Source: Miscanthus floridulus
Lineage: Eukaryota; Streptophyta; Magnoliopsida; Poales; Poaceae
Direction: 5' to 3'
Assembly (NCBI RefSeq): GCF_019320115.1
Contig: NC_089581.1
Coordinates: 92,998,802-93,062,801, forward strand
Length of the DNA: 64,000 nt
A program made the position numbers and the translations under genes. A model generated the notes under the pieces. That model saw only the letters and a list, made by a program, of their open reading frames with translations, did not search any database and was not told the origin of the DNA. Below, piece by piece: positions 12,069-24,508 of this stretch (positions are counted from its first letter, which is position 1; every line of letters starts with the position of its first letter).

Positions 12069-12564
12069 CTGAAATATAACACATCCGGCGATATTAAAGC
12101 ATAAGGAACTGTGGGAAATACAATTTAGACCCTAATGGTTATAACCAAGAACTCATCCATAGTCAAGTACAAACTTGACAACAAACTGCCACACCTATCT
12201 GCTGACACAATTAAATAAGAGCTTTTTTTGTTTCTCATTCCCAAATGTCAAACAAATTTCCATGCACCAACCAAATGCAAGATAGAAAACAGAATTGAAC
12301 AATCCATGTTCGTTTCAGACACCAGATTGGATCATATTCTCATCTTTCCAAAACTCCTAATAACACATTAACAGAAACAAAGTATTGAAATAAGCTCTAA
12401 CTATGCATTGTTCTAGGAATCTACATCTGGACCTATGCATGTGTACATAATAGAGACCCCTTCCATCAAAAGGAAAAAAATCTTGTTCATGCATGGATGT
12501 GCCGCCATGCTGGTATTGCAACATTTTGTTTACTGTGAATGAAACACTTTAAAAAAAATTGTAC

Positions 12565-13052
12565 CAAATTTGCCACGTTACGAACTATAAATGCTTCCCC
12601 AGGCTGAAACCCCAAAACAACAGCAGGGCAGATCCTGGAGTCAGCACAAGCAACCACCATGAACTGCACACAAGAACAGAAAACCAAAAGTAATCCCATA
12701 AGGCTCATAATGCCAATATTAAAATGATTTGCTATCGAAGTCATTCTCATGTACCTTTGGTGTTTGCTGTTGAGCAAGACTTTAGTAATTTGAAAAATTC
12801 TCCCTGTCCGTAGTTCCAGATGTAGCAATGTCAACAAATAAAAAAACAACTATGAAATATTAAGGTGAATGATATGTTTTGTACATCATGATCCACTTAC
12901 ACATAGTTTCTCTGTTTGAAGTCCATGAATCTTGCTTTCAAATCCATGAATGGATCGTGTTCTGCACCTACCTCATCTATTGTATCATGTTGAAAATCCA
13001 GAAGTTGTAAGGTCAAGCCAGTGTGATCTCTCGAGGCCATTGTGGCTCTCGC
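12565..13052 (-). pseudogene. Beta-carbonic anhydrase gene fragment (three exons)
   Basis: Three minus-strand exons keep good splice sites and phase: 13052-12901 (…HDPFMDLKARFMDFKQRNY), 12803-12755 (VENFSNY then a TAA, then SLAQQQTPK) and 12663-12565 ([33 protein letters not shown]). The CADSR segment carries the first zinc-binding Cys and the Asp-Arg pair of plant beta-carbonic anhydrases, which hydrate CO2 to bicarbonate. Exon joins fall exactly where the protein family reads through (QRNY-VENF, TPK-FMVV). The exons with the other zinc ligands (GH-x2-C) are absent downstream. The in-frame TAA stands where a Gln would be expected. It is therefore a fragment, not a working enzyme; it resembles the BCA5 branch. 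Confidence 0.85.
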
Positions 13053-13250
13053 CTGTAGAAGAAAATCTTATCAAATTATTTTCTTCCCAAATATATTAAG
13101 AACTGGGTGGATTGGAGGCCACGGGACAACAAATTACTAACAAAGATAAGCATGTTGACTGAACCAAACATCCTGTAGGAGCAAATTTCACAGCAAATTG
13201 AGAGGCGATGATCCAGGGGGCGACCTGGGTCATGGTCCGTTGCGGCACCG
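13053..13250. other. Flank between carbonic anhydrase fragment and element B
   Basis: A splice acceptor (TTCTACAG on the minus strand) ends at 13053, so this is probably carbonic anhydrase intron or upstream sequence. No further exon is recognised before element B begins at 13251. Confidence 0.35.
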
Positions 13251-13825
13251 TGAAAGGATCAAGATGTCCAAGAGGGGGGGTGAATTGGGCTAATTACAAA
13301 TTTCTTTGCAATAATCAAATCCTATGGTTAGCCCAATTAACCCCTTGTGCCTAGAAAGTATTTCTATTGATCTAACGCACAAAAGTTTAGCACCCTAAGT
13401 TCCAATCCTACTCTAGCATACAATTCTAGGAATGTAAAAGACAAGTATTGAATTGCTCAAAGTAAATGCTTAAAGTAAAGAGAGGAGAAGGAACGCGGCG
13501 ATGTTTTGCCAAGGTATCAGAGAGTCGCCACTCCCCACTAGTCCTCGTTCGAGCACCCGCGCAAGGGTGTAGCTCTCCCTTGATCCGCACAAGGATCAAG
13601 TGCTCCCGACGTGTTAATTCTTTGACACTCCAATCGACAATTAGAACTATTCCATCCTTTGAAAACCAAAATGATTTCCATCGTAGGGGCATGACCATCA
13701 TGATAGCCCAATTGATCTCCATTACCGTGACCTAACTTAATTGCCTCTGTAAAACACACGTTAGTCACAGTAATCACGTATTGTCATTAATCACCGAAAC
13801 CCAACTAGAGGCCTAGATGCTTTCA
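13251..13825 (-). repeat. B 3' LTR with about 1-kb internal deletion
   Basis: It matches the first about 380 bp and the last about 190 bp of the 1589-bp right LTR but lacks the middle. The junction at 13636 reads GACACTCC|AATCGAC. In the full LTR, ACTCC occurs at both deletion ends (near 30716 and near 31730). The lost part contains the CGGACGCTGG palindrome zone and its TATA-like region. Confidence 0.85.
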
Positions 13826-13839
13826 ATCTCCCCCTTTTT

Positions 13840-14336
13840 GGTGATTGATGACAATACCACCTCGAGTATGTGAAAGAGATGAGGTTTTTAACATGCTTGG
13901 TTCATATAAGCTTTTGGCAATAAGAACATAAGTGTTAGGCAAGCTTATATGACCCAAGCCAACATGATGTACTCAAAAGATATGAAATAAGCATGAGTAC
14001 AAGTAATAAAGCTCATTTGCATCGGAGTAAAACGCGGAAGCAAAGCAAAAGAGCATAGCACAAGTGATATGACATATAAATGATGCAAAGTAGAGAGCAC
14101 ACATGTCACATATCATGATCACATAGATATCACTATCACATAGATATAGTTTAATGCATAGAAGTAAACACACGATGAATGCATAAAAGTGTATCACACA
14201 TAAAACTCCAAATGTACTAGATAATAAGCTACTAAGTAAGCTAAGCTCCCCCTAAATAGTCGCTCCCTCTAAATAGTCGCTCCCCCTAAGACTATCATAC
14301 TCAAACCCTCTCCCCCTTTTGCGTCAAACACCAAAA
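13840..14336 (-). other. B 3' interior, non-coding
   Basis: AT-rich sequence between the third ORF and the 3' LTR. On the minus strand it holds several GGGGGAG tracts (near 14247, 14280 and 14310), the repeated polypurine tracts characteristic of Sireviruses. No gene is seen. Confidence 0.6.
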
Positions 14337-16800
14337 CCTAAGGGTCAGTCGGTGGGGCGGCAGCGGACGAGCCGGGCGCTGAGGTACTGAGGAGCTAGCT
14401 AGAACTAGGCACCATCATCATCTGACCCTGAGCTCTGAACAGTCTGACCCTCTGTAGCTAGAAGTGATGCTGAAGCAGTCTGGGTCAGATTAGGAATAGA
14501 GCTACTGTAGGCTATGCTGGTATGACTGAAGCAGCTGGCTCTGATGATGCCACTGATGAAGGGAGCATCTCTATAGTCCTGGTAATAGGTGCAACTATAG
14601 AAGAACATGGGACATGTAGATATGGAGGAGTAGGCTGCCCTGTCAACTCACTGAAGGATGCACTAAGGCTCTTGGGCTACTTTAGTCTCTAGCACTAGCA
14701 GCGAGGATGTCTTAGCCGGTGTGAAGCCCATCTAAAGAGGTGTGAACTGTGGGGCTATCACTGGCGAAGCAAAATACTAGGACACCTGCTCTGTAGGTGA
14801 AGCAAACTATGTTGGTGGCTATCCCTGACTCTAAAGCCCACTAGGCTGTAATGCTGGAGTCATTGAAGTGGTGGCAGGCTGAGCAAGCTAGGGCGAAGGC
14901 TGTGGCAGTGGAGCCCCAATCGTTGTCACTACATGCTGCATGAATCTGAGAAGCTACTGCTGCATGAGAAGCTGCTGCTGATGCATGGCCTGCTGCTGCT
15001 ACTAGTATGGCCTGCTGCTACTACTGGATGGCCTGCTGTTGGCACTGAAACTCGTCCTATCCGAGTCTGGAACTAGTGCAAAAGTGGCAGCGGTCTCCTG
15101 AGCTTGGCTTGCCTGATCCTGCCTCATCCGCTCAAGTATAGCAAGTAGAGCGGGGTCTATCTATGGTGCAGGTGGAGCTGAACTAGAGCTGCTGGCCTCA
15201 TGATCATGTCGATGTGTAGGCATTTGAGGAATATCGCGGTAGTCCTCGTCTGAGCTATCGCTGGGGTAGCTCTCGACCATCCCCTCCTACTAAGCAAGCT
15301 GCTCCTCCTCAGTAGCTGCAATACCTCTGATAATAGCATCCTGCTGGGTTGCAGTCTCTGGTACATCTGGACGATGGCGTGGCTGACTAGGTGTCTGTGG
15401 TGTACTATGGCAGATCATCTGAGTTAGGTTATATGTAGGGAACTCTGTAGTAGCACCACTATACTCAGCTAGCATCTCAGGCAGCCTCTCTGTAACTACC
15501 CTATGAATAAGAAATGTGATCCAATGGGCATAGGGCAATAGTCGATGACCTCTGAACCCCTTAGCAATAGTATCCTCCATCTTTGATAGAAGGAGATCCC
15601 AAATGTCAAATACGGTCTACTACATCAGGGAGTTGAGAAACCATAGCTACAAGCGAGTCAAGCCCTCATGATACCCCATCCTTAGAATCAAGGTCCTCCT
15701 CATAATGGCATCTAGCACTCTGGTTGTAGGAGTGAGATCACTGGGAGTCCTACTCGACCCCTCACCAAAAGGCTCCTTGAAGCAGTGGCGAACCAAAACT
15801 ATGGGAGGCACCATACCACCATGAGGGCATCTGGGAGGCACTGTCTGTCCATAGCAAACATCATGTAACCTGACATGCTGCTCCTGAAGCCTGAGTATCT
15901 CCCTAACCCTAGTGCTTGTTAGCCTATAATCTCTACCTCTGAATACAAAGTGAATGTATCTGTGCTATGGGTCAATCCATAGTGTAGCATAGAACTAATG
16001 GACCCAAGATGGAACATATAATACTGTCTATCCAATCAAGTCTGTCAGCCCTGGCAGATATGTAAGGTAGGGGCGAATATGATCTCCTAGCTGTTGCAAC
16101 TATAGACTCAATGTTGCACACCCTCTAAGGTCTGAATATAGCTCCACTGTTGAGATATGCATTGTAGAAATCCTCCTAGAGTGGTGTGTAGAAGTCCTCG
16201 GATGCTCTATCATCCCTCCTCGGCGGGAACCACTGCTCAAACTCCACAAACCTGAGCTGCTGCACCTGCTTGGCCATGGCGGCCCTCAAGTCCAAGTGTG
16301 TCACAGGAGGTGGACCCTATGGTCTAGGCGGTGGACGAGAACCCCTCCGCTATGTATCTGCCCTTGGCGTGACTAGAGCATGGGTATGACCAGAGCGTCG
16401 AAGCTATGGCTAAGGTGCCTGCTCTGTCTCCTCGGCCTGCTATCCCTCTTGAGCCTGCTCTGTTGACGGTGCCTACTGCTGTGACTCTCCCTGAGGCTGA
16501 TCCTCACCGATGGCAACATGCTGACCTCCAATCATGAGAGTTCCAGCTAGACAACCATGAAGGCGCTCAACCCGCTCAAGTGTAGCCCTTTCTTCTGGCG
16601 AAAGCTGATCTGTGATCCAGACTCCACTATGAGGACCTCCTCTCTTGGCACGCTCTGTAGCCTCTACAACTATGGCTGCTCTAGCTATCTCTGCATCTGG
16701 GTACTTGCGCTTATTTGTTGCAGTCTTCTTCATCGCCTTGCCTTTTGGATCTGTAGGCAAGCGAGGTGAACGCCTCGGATCCTCATCACCCGGACCGCCT
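14337..16800 (-). pseudogene. B third ORF (Sirevirus 3' ORF, often called env-like), degraded
   Basis: It lies downstream of RNase H on the element's coding strand. The start region reads DEDPRRSPRLPTDPKGKA, followed by a basic stretch and a helical segment (ORF 16760-16473). Further down, 15580-15290 includes GFRGHRLLPYAHWITFLIHR, typical of the plant retrotransposon protein region found after pol in Maximus-like elements. Near 14900-15060 repeats rich in Gln and Leu codons (CTGCTGCTG) occur. Several stops separate the pieces. The function of this ORF is unknown even in intact relatives, and no signal peptide or clear membrane segment can be shown here. Confidence 0.55.
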
Positions 16801-18355
16801 CCAACATTCTAGACTGTGAACCATCGGTTGGATCTAAAAGGAACAACTGCCTGCTGACAAGAAAAACTACCAACTGTCACTTCCGACTGCTTGGCCTTGA
16901 TCCATACTCGCGAGCTTGGCCCTAAGTTGACTGTCAACTGCCACTGAGACCTCAACGGCACCGACTCACTGCACGATAGAATAGATCGGGTTTATAAATA
17001 ATAACACTAAATCTAGAGATGTGAAACCCTAATAGAGCAAGCAATTGGGTATGAAATTGAATCAAAGGCTTGCTACCTGACAAATCGATGACCCGAGAAG
17101 AAGAGAAACGATGCGTGGGGAACCACCGAATTGCGAGGCTAGGGTTAGGGTTAGGCCACGTATAGCAGCACTTGAAGCTTTGCAACATGGGCAGTGAGCA
17201 ATGCGGCTCATGGAGCAGAGGCAAACCCTAGGGTACAGTGGCATAGGGTGTTGCTGTGTAGCAAGAACAGTGGCGCTCGGGCATGGGAGCTGGTGGAGGC
17301 GGTGCACGAGCGAGGGAGCTGGCGGCGGCGGCGCACGGGCGTGGGAGCTGGCAGCACAAGGGAGCTTCTGGCGATGCAGGAGCAGCGGGTGGCATGGGAG
17401 CAGTGATGAGCAGTGGAGCGCGGCGCACAGGCATGAGAGCAGCGGTGAACGGTGGAGCATGGTGCACAGGCATGGGAAGCTGCTGCTGCGGTGGCGCGGG
17501 AAGGCTGGCGTGATGGCTAGGGTAGGGCTAGCGTGGTGGCTTGGCGAGGTTGTGGAGGCAGTGATGTCAGCGGAATAGGTCAAGGACGCATGGTGGCTCG
17601 CGGTTATAAGGGTCCCTGACAGAGTTGGATAAGGAAAGAGGAAAAGAGTTCGTATGCCGCATGAATCCTAATGACTGGACGATCCGGTGGCTAGCGAACG
17701 GACGCTGCCACCCAGCATCTGGTCGATTCCAGAGAGGTCCAAATCTCTTAGAGTCACGACCGGATGCATCCGGTGGACACCTGACCAGACTGCAGCCAGA
17801 GTACAGTCAGCTTGCCTTAAACGCCTTCATGCTCGACCTGACGCTGAACCTTCAACTGACCAGACGCTGAAACACAGAGTCCGGTCACTCCTTCAGCGAG
17901 TTCACCTCCTGTGAACTGACCGGACGCTGGACTCCTAGAGTCCGATGCAGTGTTCGGTCACTCTTTTTCCAGCAAATCTTCAAAGCTCTTCGTGCTGCCT
18001 GTTCCCAATCAAGTCCCAACTTGAATAAGATCCAAATAAACACTAATTGGGACTGGATGTGAGTGAGCTTTCTCAAACCCTCAAATTTTTCAAAAATATT
18101 TTGCCTTAGGCTATAATTCTTTTTAAGAAAATAGGCAATAAGAGGGCAATTTGAAGACAAACAACAAAACAACATTCATGCATATGCAATGCAATACTTG
18201 TAAGTAAATCTAGTTGCTTGTCAAGTTTGATCCAAGGTTAAGCTTCTTCACATGCTTTTCGGCGGTTATCTTAACCATGTTAGACAAGCCCTATATGCAT
18301 TACAAAACATTAAACATGTTGTATATTACAATGCAATGCAAGGGACAACACAAGC
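16801..18355 (-). other. B spacer between pol and third ORF, with LTR-like CGGACGC words
   Basis: There is no Pol coding here. On the minus strand, 17990-17640 carries the same GACCGGACGCTGG-type words as the Sirevirus LTRs. It is followed by a TTATAA box near 17606, a Pro/Ala-rich low-complexity stretch (17583-17228), a short CCCTAACCCTAACCCTAG run (about 17138-17155) and a possible donor CAG|GTAGCA near 17083. The layout looks like a leader and intron for the third ORF with its own promoter; this is inference. Confidence 0.4.
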
Positions 18356-18836
18356 TCATTTTTTAGTGAAGTTACTAAAATCAAGCACATTGAGCTCATT
18401 CCGCAATCTATAAAATGTTGCCTCATCTAGCGGTTTAGTGAAGATATCCGCCAATTGATCCTCGGTCCTTACACCTTTTAGTGAAATATCATTTTTAGCA
18501 ACATGATCTCTAAGAAAGTGATGACGGATATCTATGTGCTTGGTGCGAGAGTGTTGAACCAAATTATTTACAAGTTTTATCCGCACTTTCATTATCACAC
18601 AAAAGAGGTACTTTATCTAGAACTACACCATAGTCTAGCAAAGTTTGTTTCATGTAAAGTATTTGTGCACAACAAGCACCCACGGTAATGTATTCTGCTT
18701 CGGCTGGTGGACAAAGCCACACTATTTTGCTTCTTGGAGGACCAAGACACAAGTGATCTACCAAGCAAATGGCACCCTCCGGATATGCTTTTCTAATCGA
18801 CTTTGCAACCAGCATAATCCGAATCAGAATAGCCAA
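18356..18836 (-). pseudogene. pol: B RNase H domain remnant
   Basis: Two frames carry the copia RNase H. The first (18836-18564) has AEAEYITVGACCAQILYMK and LLCDNESA. The second (18598-18356) has HSRTKHIDIRHHFLRDH, EDQLADIFTKPLDEATF and the usual end LDFSN. RNase H removes the RNA template strand during reverse transcription. A frame change near 18590 and further breaks upstream (to about 18985) disable it. Confidence 0.85.
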
Positions 18837-18988
18837 CTAACTCAAATATAGCTTATTTGGGATACCAAAGGCCAATGCTTGGTGTGTGCTTAAGATACCT
18901 AAGGATTCTTTTAACGGTAATTAAATGAGTTTCCTTAGGATTAGCTTGAAATCTAGCACACATACACACACTAAACATGATGTTAGGC

Positions 18989-19850
18989 CTAGATGCAGGT
19001 CAAATATAACAAGCTACCAATCATAGAGTAGTAGAGAGTTTGATCAACCATGTTACCTCTCTCATCTAGGTCGAGATGTCCATTAGTTGGCATTGGTGTC
19101 TTGATTGGCTTACATTCATCCATCTTGAATCTCTTGAGAAGATCATTTGTATATTTCTCTTGAGAGATGAAAATCCCTTCTTTCATTTGCTTGACTTGAA
19201 AACCAAGAAAGAATGTAAGCTCTCCAATCATTGACATCTCGAACTCCTTCGACATCAATTCACCAAACACTTTGCAAGATTCTTCATTTGATGATCCAAA
19301 GATGATATCATCAACATATACTTGACAAATGAAGATATGCCCATCAAGCTTCTTAGTGAATAGTGTAGTGTCGACCTTCCCAATGGTGAAACCCTTCTAA
19401 ATGAGGAAGTCCCAAAGGCGCTCATACCAAGCTCTTGGGGCTTGCTTAAGCCCATATAATGCCTTAGACAACCTATAAACATGATTAGGATATCTAGGGT
19501 CTTCAAACCCGGTAGGTTGATCAATATAGACTAGTTCATTAAGAAAGCCATTTAAAAATGCACTTTTCACATCCATTTGATAAAGTTTCATTTCATGATG
19601 TGATGCATATGCAAGGAGGATATGGATGGCTTCTAATCTTGCAACCTGGTGCAAAGGTCTCTCCAAAATCCAATCCTTCAACTTGAGAGAACCCCTTTGC
19701 AACTAGTCTTGTCTTGTTCCTCACAACAACACCTTGATCATCTTTCTTGTTTTGGAACACCCACTTTGTTCCAATGACTCTTGCACCTTTTGGCCGCTCT
19801 TCAAGAGTCCAAACTTCATTGCGGGTGAAGTTGTTCAACTCTTCATGCAT
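18989..19850 (-). pseudogene. pol: B reverse transcriptase domain remnant
   Basis: Pieces in order on the minus strand: 19850-19593 (ARVIGTKWVFQNKKDD, RLVAKGFSQVEGLDF), 19702-19397 (YQMDVKSAFLNGFLNE, YGLKQAPRAWYERL), then in another frame the catalytic VYVDDIIFGSS near 19320-19290, and 19270-18989 (MIGELTFFLGFQVKQM, MIGSLLYLT). The YVDD catalytic box is intact. A frame change near 19620 and a TAG near 19397 break the protein. This enzyme copies the element RNA into DNA inside Gag particles. Confidence 0.9.
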
Positions 19851-19994
19851 TGCATTTATCCAATCTAGATTTTGAAGAGCTTCTTCTACCTTAGTAGGCT
19901 CAAAGGAAGAGACAAAAGAGTGATGAGCAATAAATGAAGTAAGTTTTTGTGAGTGACTTATTACACCCTTTGATGGACTCCCTATGATGAGATC

Positions 19995-21134
19995 TTATGG
20001 ATGATCTTGTAGTAGAAGTGTATTTCTTCTATTGACCACTTGAGGAGGAGGTTGTGGAGCATCAACATCTTGTGCTTGTACCACCATTTGATCATGGGAG
20101 ACATGAGTGTCTTCATTTTCTACTCTCCCATCTTTATCACCATCTTGTGGCACACTTGATGAAGAAGGTGGATCAATCACTTGTACATCATCTTCATCAT
20201 CTTTAGGCTTGATGTCTCCAACTAGAATGTTCTTCATAGCCTCCCTCAATGGTTCATCACCTACATCATCAAGATTCTCATGTGCTCCTTGGGAGCCGTT
20301 AGATTCATCAAATTCCACATCATATGTTTCTTCAACCAAGCTGGTGGCATGATTAAATACTCTATATGCTTTGGACTTTGATGAGTAACCAACAAGAAAA
20401 CCAATATCACAACATCTTTGAAACTTCCCTAGGTGTTGGCGCATCTTGTAGATGTAGCATTTACAACCAAACACCCTAAAGAAAAAGACATCCGGCTTCT
20501 TCCCATTGAGAAACTCATAAGGTGTCTTGCCAAGGAACTTTTGAAGGATTAAGTGGTTTGATGCATAGCATGCAGTGTTGATAGCTTCCACCCATAGAGC
20601 TTCGAGGTGTTGTACTCATTAAGCACTGTTCTTGCAAGAGTGATCAATATCCGGTTCTTCCTCTCAACTACACCATTTTGTTGAGGAGTATATATTGCGG
20701 AGACCTCATGCTTGATCCCAACTTCATCACAATAGGCTTCTATGTTTGTGTTGTCAAATTCCTTCCCTATTGTCACTTCTTATCTTCTTAAGCTTCACTT
20801 CAAATTCATTTTGAGCTCTCTTGGCAAACTTCTTGAAACAAGATGCAACTTCGGATTTGTCATGAAGGAAGAATACCCATGTATACCTTGAATAGTCATC
20901 AACAATCACAAGATAATAAAGATTTCCTCCCAAACTCTTGTATGTTGTTGGTCCAAATAAATCCATATGAAGGAGTTCTAGCACTCTTGTGGTTGATATG
21001 AAAGCCTTTGTTTGATGGGTATTTGCAACTTGCTTGCCGGCCTGACATGCACTACAAAGCTTGTCCTTCTCAAACTTCACATCCTTCAACCCTCTCACCA
21101 AATCATTCTTCATTAGCTTCTTGAGTGAGCTCAT
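19995..21134 (-). pseudogene. pol: B integrase domain remnant
   Basis: ORF 21134-20754 includes the gag-pre-integrase tail (CSACQAGKQ) and the catalytic core start (LLHMDLFGPTTYKSLGGN, VDDYSRYTWVFFL, KIRSDN). After a frame change at about 20770 the core continues (YCDEVGIKHEVSAIYTPQQN, GVVERKN, with the last catalytic Glu). A second frame change near 20590 leads to 20591-19995 (FLGKTPYEFLNGKKPDV, FRVFGCKCYIY) and an acidic linker before reverse transcriptase. Integrase inserts the DNA copy into the genome. Two frameshifts make it inactive. Confidence 0.9.
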
Positions 21135-21158
21135 CCCAACATGAGCAAGTCTTCTATG

Positions 21159-21587
21159 TCATAGCCACCCAAGTGTTGTTTTGGTGAATAGGCATGTTTT
21201 CAAGTTTGCATCTTTGGAGGTGAAGTCCACTAGATATAAGTTGTTGTATCTAAATCCTTTGAATATCACATGATCATCATCCTTCTTGGATACAACAACC
21301 TCCTTCTCGGTAAACAAGCATTGGAAGCCAAGATCACACAATTGTCCAATAGATAGCAAGTTGAAACTCAATGAAGCAACATATAGCACATTGGAGATGG
21401 AATGATCATTTGATATAGCCACTTTGCCCAATCCTTTGACCTTGCCCTTTGAGTTATCTCCAAATGTGATTCTTTCTTGTCCATCTACTTCTTCATCTAG
21501 TGAGGTGAACATATGAGGATCATCGGTCATATGTTGTGTGCAACCACTATCAATAACCCAATGACTTCCACCGGTCTTGTAGTTCAC
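21159..21587 (-). pseudogene. pol: B protease and gag-pre-integrase region
   Basis: The 142-codon frame opens with HWVIDSGCTQHMT, where DSG is the retropepsin active-site triplet of copia elements. It continues with FGDNSKGKVKGLGKVAI and the pre-integrase stretch (NVLYVASLSFNLLSIGQL). The protease cuts the Gag-Pol polyprotein. The segment itself is uninterrupted, but it is separated from the gag and integrase frames by stops. Confidence 0.88.
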
Positions 21588-21601
21588 CTACACACAAGAG
21601 A

Positions 21602-22996
21602 TCAAGCTTTAGGAACCCAAACTTGTTGAGGGCCCTTCACCTTCTCAATAAGTGACTTTGCAACCCAAATTTTCTTAGGCCTATTCTTGTTGGGAGGTCC
21701 TAAGAACATCACTTTCATCTTTCCACTAGAATCCTTTCTAAGCATGTAGTGAGCATTGAAGGCAAAAGGTCTAGCATGCTTGGGCAAGGGTTGTGGTGTT
21801 GGAGCTTGGCACTCATGAGCAAAGTGGCCTTCTTGTCCACACTCAAAACATCTCTTTGGCTTTGGCTTGGACTTATGTTGTTGTTGTTGAGCTTGAGCCT
21901 TCTTTTCTTGGTTTGCCAAGTACCCAATGCCACTTCTATCCATCTTCATGACGATAGTTCATTAGTAGCTCACTTTGAAGATGCTTTCCTCTAGTGAACT
22001 TGCTCAATCCAATCTTAAGATGCTCTTTCTCCAACTTGAGCTTCTTGTTTTATTCCTTGAGAGCATCATTGTTTTTCTCTTCCTTGAGCTTCTTGTTCTC
22101 ATCTTTAAGCTTCTCATTCTTAAGGATCAAACCATTATCATGAACAATAGTTTCTAGCACAATAGACTTGGTGGTTTTGAGTTCTTCAAGATCTTTCTTG
22201 AGCTTTTCATTGTCATTCTTGAGCTTGACAAACTCATCATAATCATCATCTTCAACCACTTGCTTGTCCCTTGCTACTAGAACTTTGCTTAATGCTCTCA
22301 ATAATCAAGTCATCACATGATGTAGCTATATCAATCTTAACAACATCGTTAGTAGCATCATGTGGCTCATTGGATAAGAATTCTTGAGCAATAACAAGAT
22401 TATCATGATTAACATTAAGAGTAGTATATTCTTCTCTTAGCTTGTTGTGGCTAGTGATGAGCTCATTATGTGTCCTCTCAAGTTTATCATGTTTTTCTTT
22501 AAGCTCTTTCTTAAAAGATTTGAGCTCCTTGAGTTTGGATGATATAGCATCATTTGCTTCTTTAAGCTCAACACTAGCCTTTTCCACTATATCACATTTG
22601 GATAAAAGAGAAACATTTTTAGCTTCTAGCTTTTCATTTTTAGCTCTAGTTTTTATAATGATCTTAGTGTATTGTTTTAGCAATCTAGCAAGATCATTAT
22701 AAGAAGGTGATTCATATTCATCATCATCACTAGCATGCTCACCATCACTACTATCATCATTGTTAGATACCTTGCGGTCACCCTTGGCCATAAGGCATAG
22801 GTGTGTAGAGGATGATGGCGGTGGTGGCGATGAAGATGATGAAGAGTCGATAACAATTGTGGCCACCTTCTTGTTGTCACTATCATCATTGGATGAGGCA
22901 CTACATGAATCAATGTTCAGTGAGCCAATCACCGATAATGTATGCCTTTCCACTCTTCTTCTTCTTGTGGAAGTCCTTCTTGCCATCTCTCTTATG
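21602..22996 (-). pseudogene. gag: B Gag C-terminal half (coiled coil and zinc knuckle)
   Basis: This continues the Gag that begins at 30277 and is split by A2. ORF 23028-22252 has an acidic Ser-rich stretch (SSSSSPPPPSSSTHLCLMA) and a long coiled coil with Lys/Glu heptads. ORF 22301-22050 continues the coil. ORF 21949-21602 carries the CCHC knuckle CFECGQEGHFAHEC and a basic tail to VWVPKA. Frame changes separate the three pieces. Confidence 0.85.
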
Positions 22997-23001
22997 GTAT
23001 G

Positions 23002-24428
23002 TGTAAGGAAAATGGACCCTTGGCCCATTTACTTTGGATTTTGGTGTTTGATGACCAACACAACCAAATTGGACTAATGAATTTGCAAGTGTTTATTTTG
23101 TAGTTCAAAAGGGTGCAAGATGTGACTTGGACTGAAGGCAACATGGTGATCCGATGATCAACACTTTAAGAAAGACCTTAGAAGCACAAGAGAAGACCCA
23201 AGATATCAAGCAAAGTCCAAGCACGAAGATTGGAACCAAGCCGTACGCAAGATTGCGAAGAAATGAGCTCACTGTGGTGACTGGATGCAGGACCGGACAC
23301 TGGATAAGTAACCGAACGCTACGACCAGACGCTAGGCAAGTGGCTTGGTAGACAGGCGACCAGATCCCTAATCGGATGCTGGCGGCAACCGACCAGACAT
23401 AGGACAGCAGTGTTCGATCGATTACAGTAAGGTTCCAGAGCGGCACATCTGCGACCGGATGCGTCCAGTGGCAGGCGACCGGACGCTGGCCAGTGTCCGA
23501 TCAGCATATTGCCGGCTCAATAGTTGGGAAGACCAGATGAGTCCAGGTCAGGACGATTCAGCGTCCGATCAGTAGCATTTTCGCGGGAATTCAACCCCAA
23601 CAGCTACTTTCTCAGTGGGGCTTATAAATACAACCCCCAACTGACCATTTGAGGTGTGTGGAGCTGAGGAAACATATCAAGGGTGTTGATACACCATTTT
23701 AGTGATTTCCACTTGCATAGTGTTTAGTGTTTCATTAGGTGATTAGCGTAGGTGCTTTGCGAAGTGCTTAGGTTGATTAGACCACCGCTTATGCGCTTGC
23801 TCTAGGTTTAGGCCTAGTGTTTAGTGAGGTTTGCATACCTCTTGCCACCCGTGCTTGCGAGCACAAGTGTTGTACATCGGAGGGGCTTGAAGTCTTGCGA
23901 GATCACACCAACCGCGTTTGTGGTGTGGCCGCCACCGTGTACCGGAGGGAACAAGGCCCACGGTGTTTTGGCCAGAAGCTTGATAGTGAAGATAGGCAGG
24001 GGAGCATCCGAGAGAGGCTTGCCAAGAGGCACATCGGAGACCCACTTGCGTGTGGCGAAGGCCCAAGGCTATCCATGGAGGTACCCGACTAGGAGCTTGG
24101 CCCTTGTGAGGGATTCCTTGTGAGGGGCTCCAACGATGACTAGGGGGAAGCTTACGCGCTTCTCGATACCTCGGTAAAAATACCAGAGTTCATCGACTGG
24201 GAGTTTGCATATCTCTACCATTGCTCTTTAGCTTCTGCATTTACATTGATTACTTTACTACGTTTGTGGTAGAGATAGCAACACTCTAGCAAAACCATAG
24301 TTGCACATCTAGATAGCTTATCTATTGCATAGGTTTTGCTAGGGTCAGAAAAAGAGGTCATAGTATAGAGTTAGAATTTTAAGTTGCCTAATTCACCCCC
24401 CCCCCTCTTAGGTATCACAGTCCCTTCA
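23002..24428 (+). repeat. A2 5' LTR (1427 bp)
   Basis: It starts TGTAAGGAAAATGG and ends GTCCCTTCA. The palindrome zone with CGGACGCTGG words is at about 23280-23580, and a TTATAAATAC promoter box lies at about 23622-23631. It is homologous to the A1 LTRs in reverse orientation. Confidence 0.92.
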
Positions 24429-24508
24429 ATTGGTATTAGAGCCAGGTTGGCTCATATTTGGACCTTTGGCTTAACCGCCGTTGAGCCGACTGCTATTGTA
24501 GAGTGGTT

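Noticed and set aside
17138..17155. CCCTAACCCTAACCCTAG-like run on the minus strand, possibly telomeric
   Set aside because: It is only about two and a half units, inside element B. Such words are common in plant leader regions.
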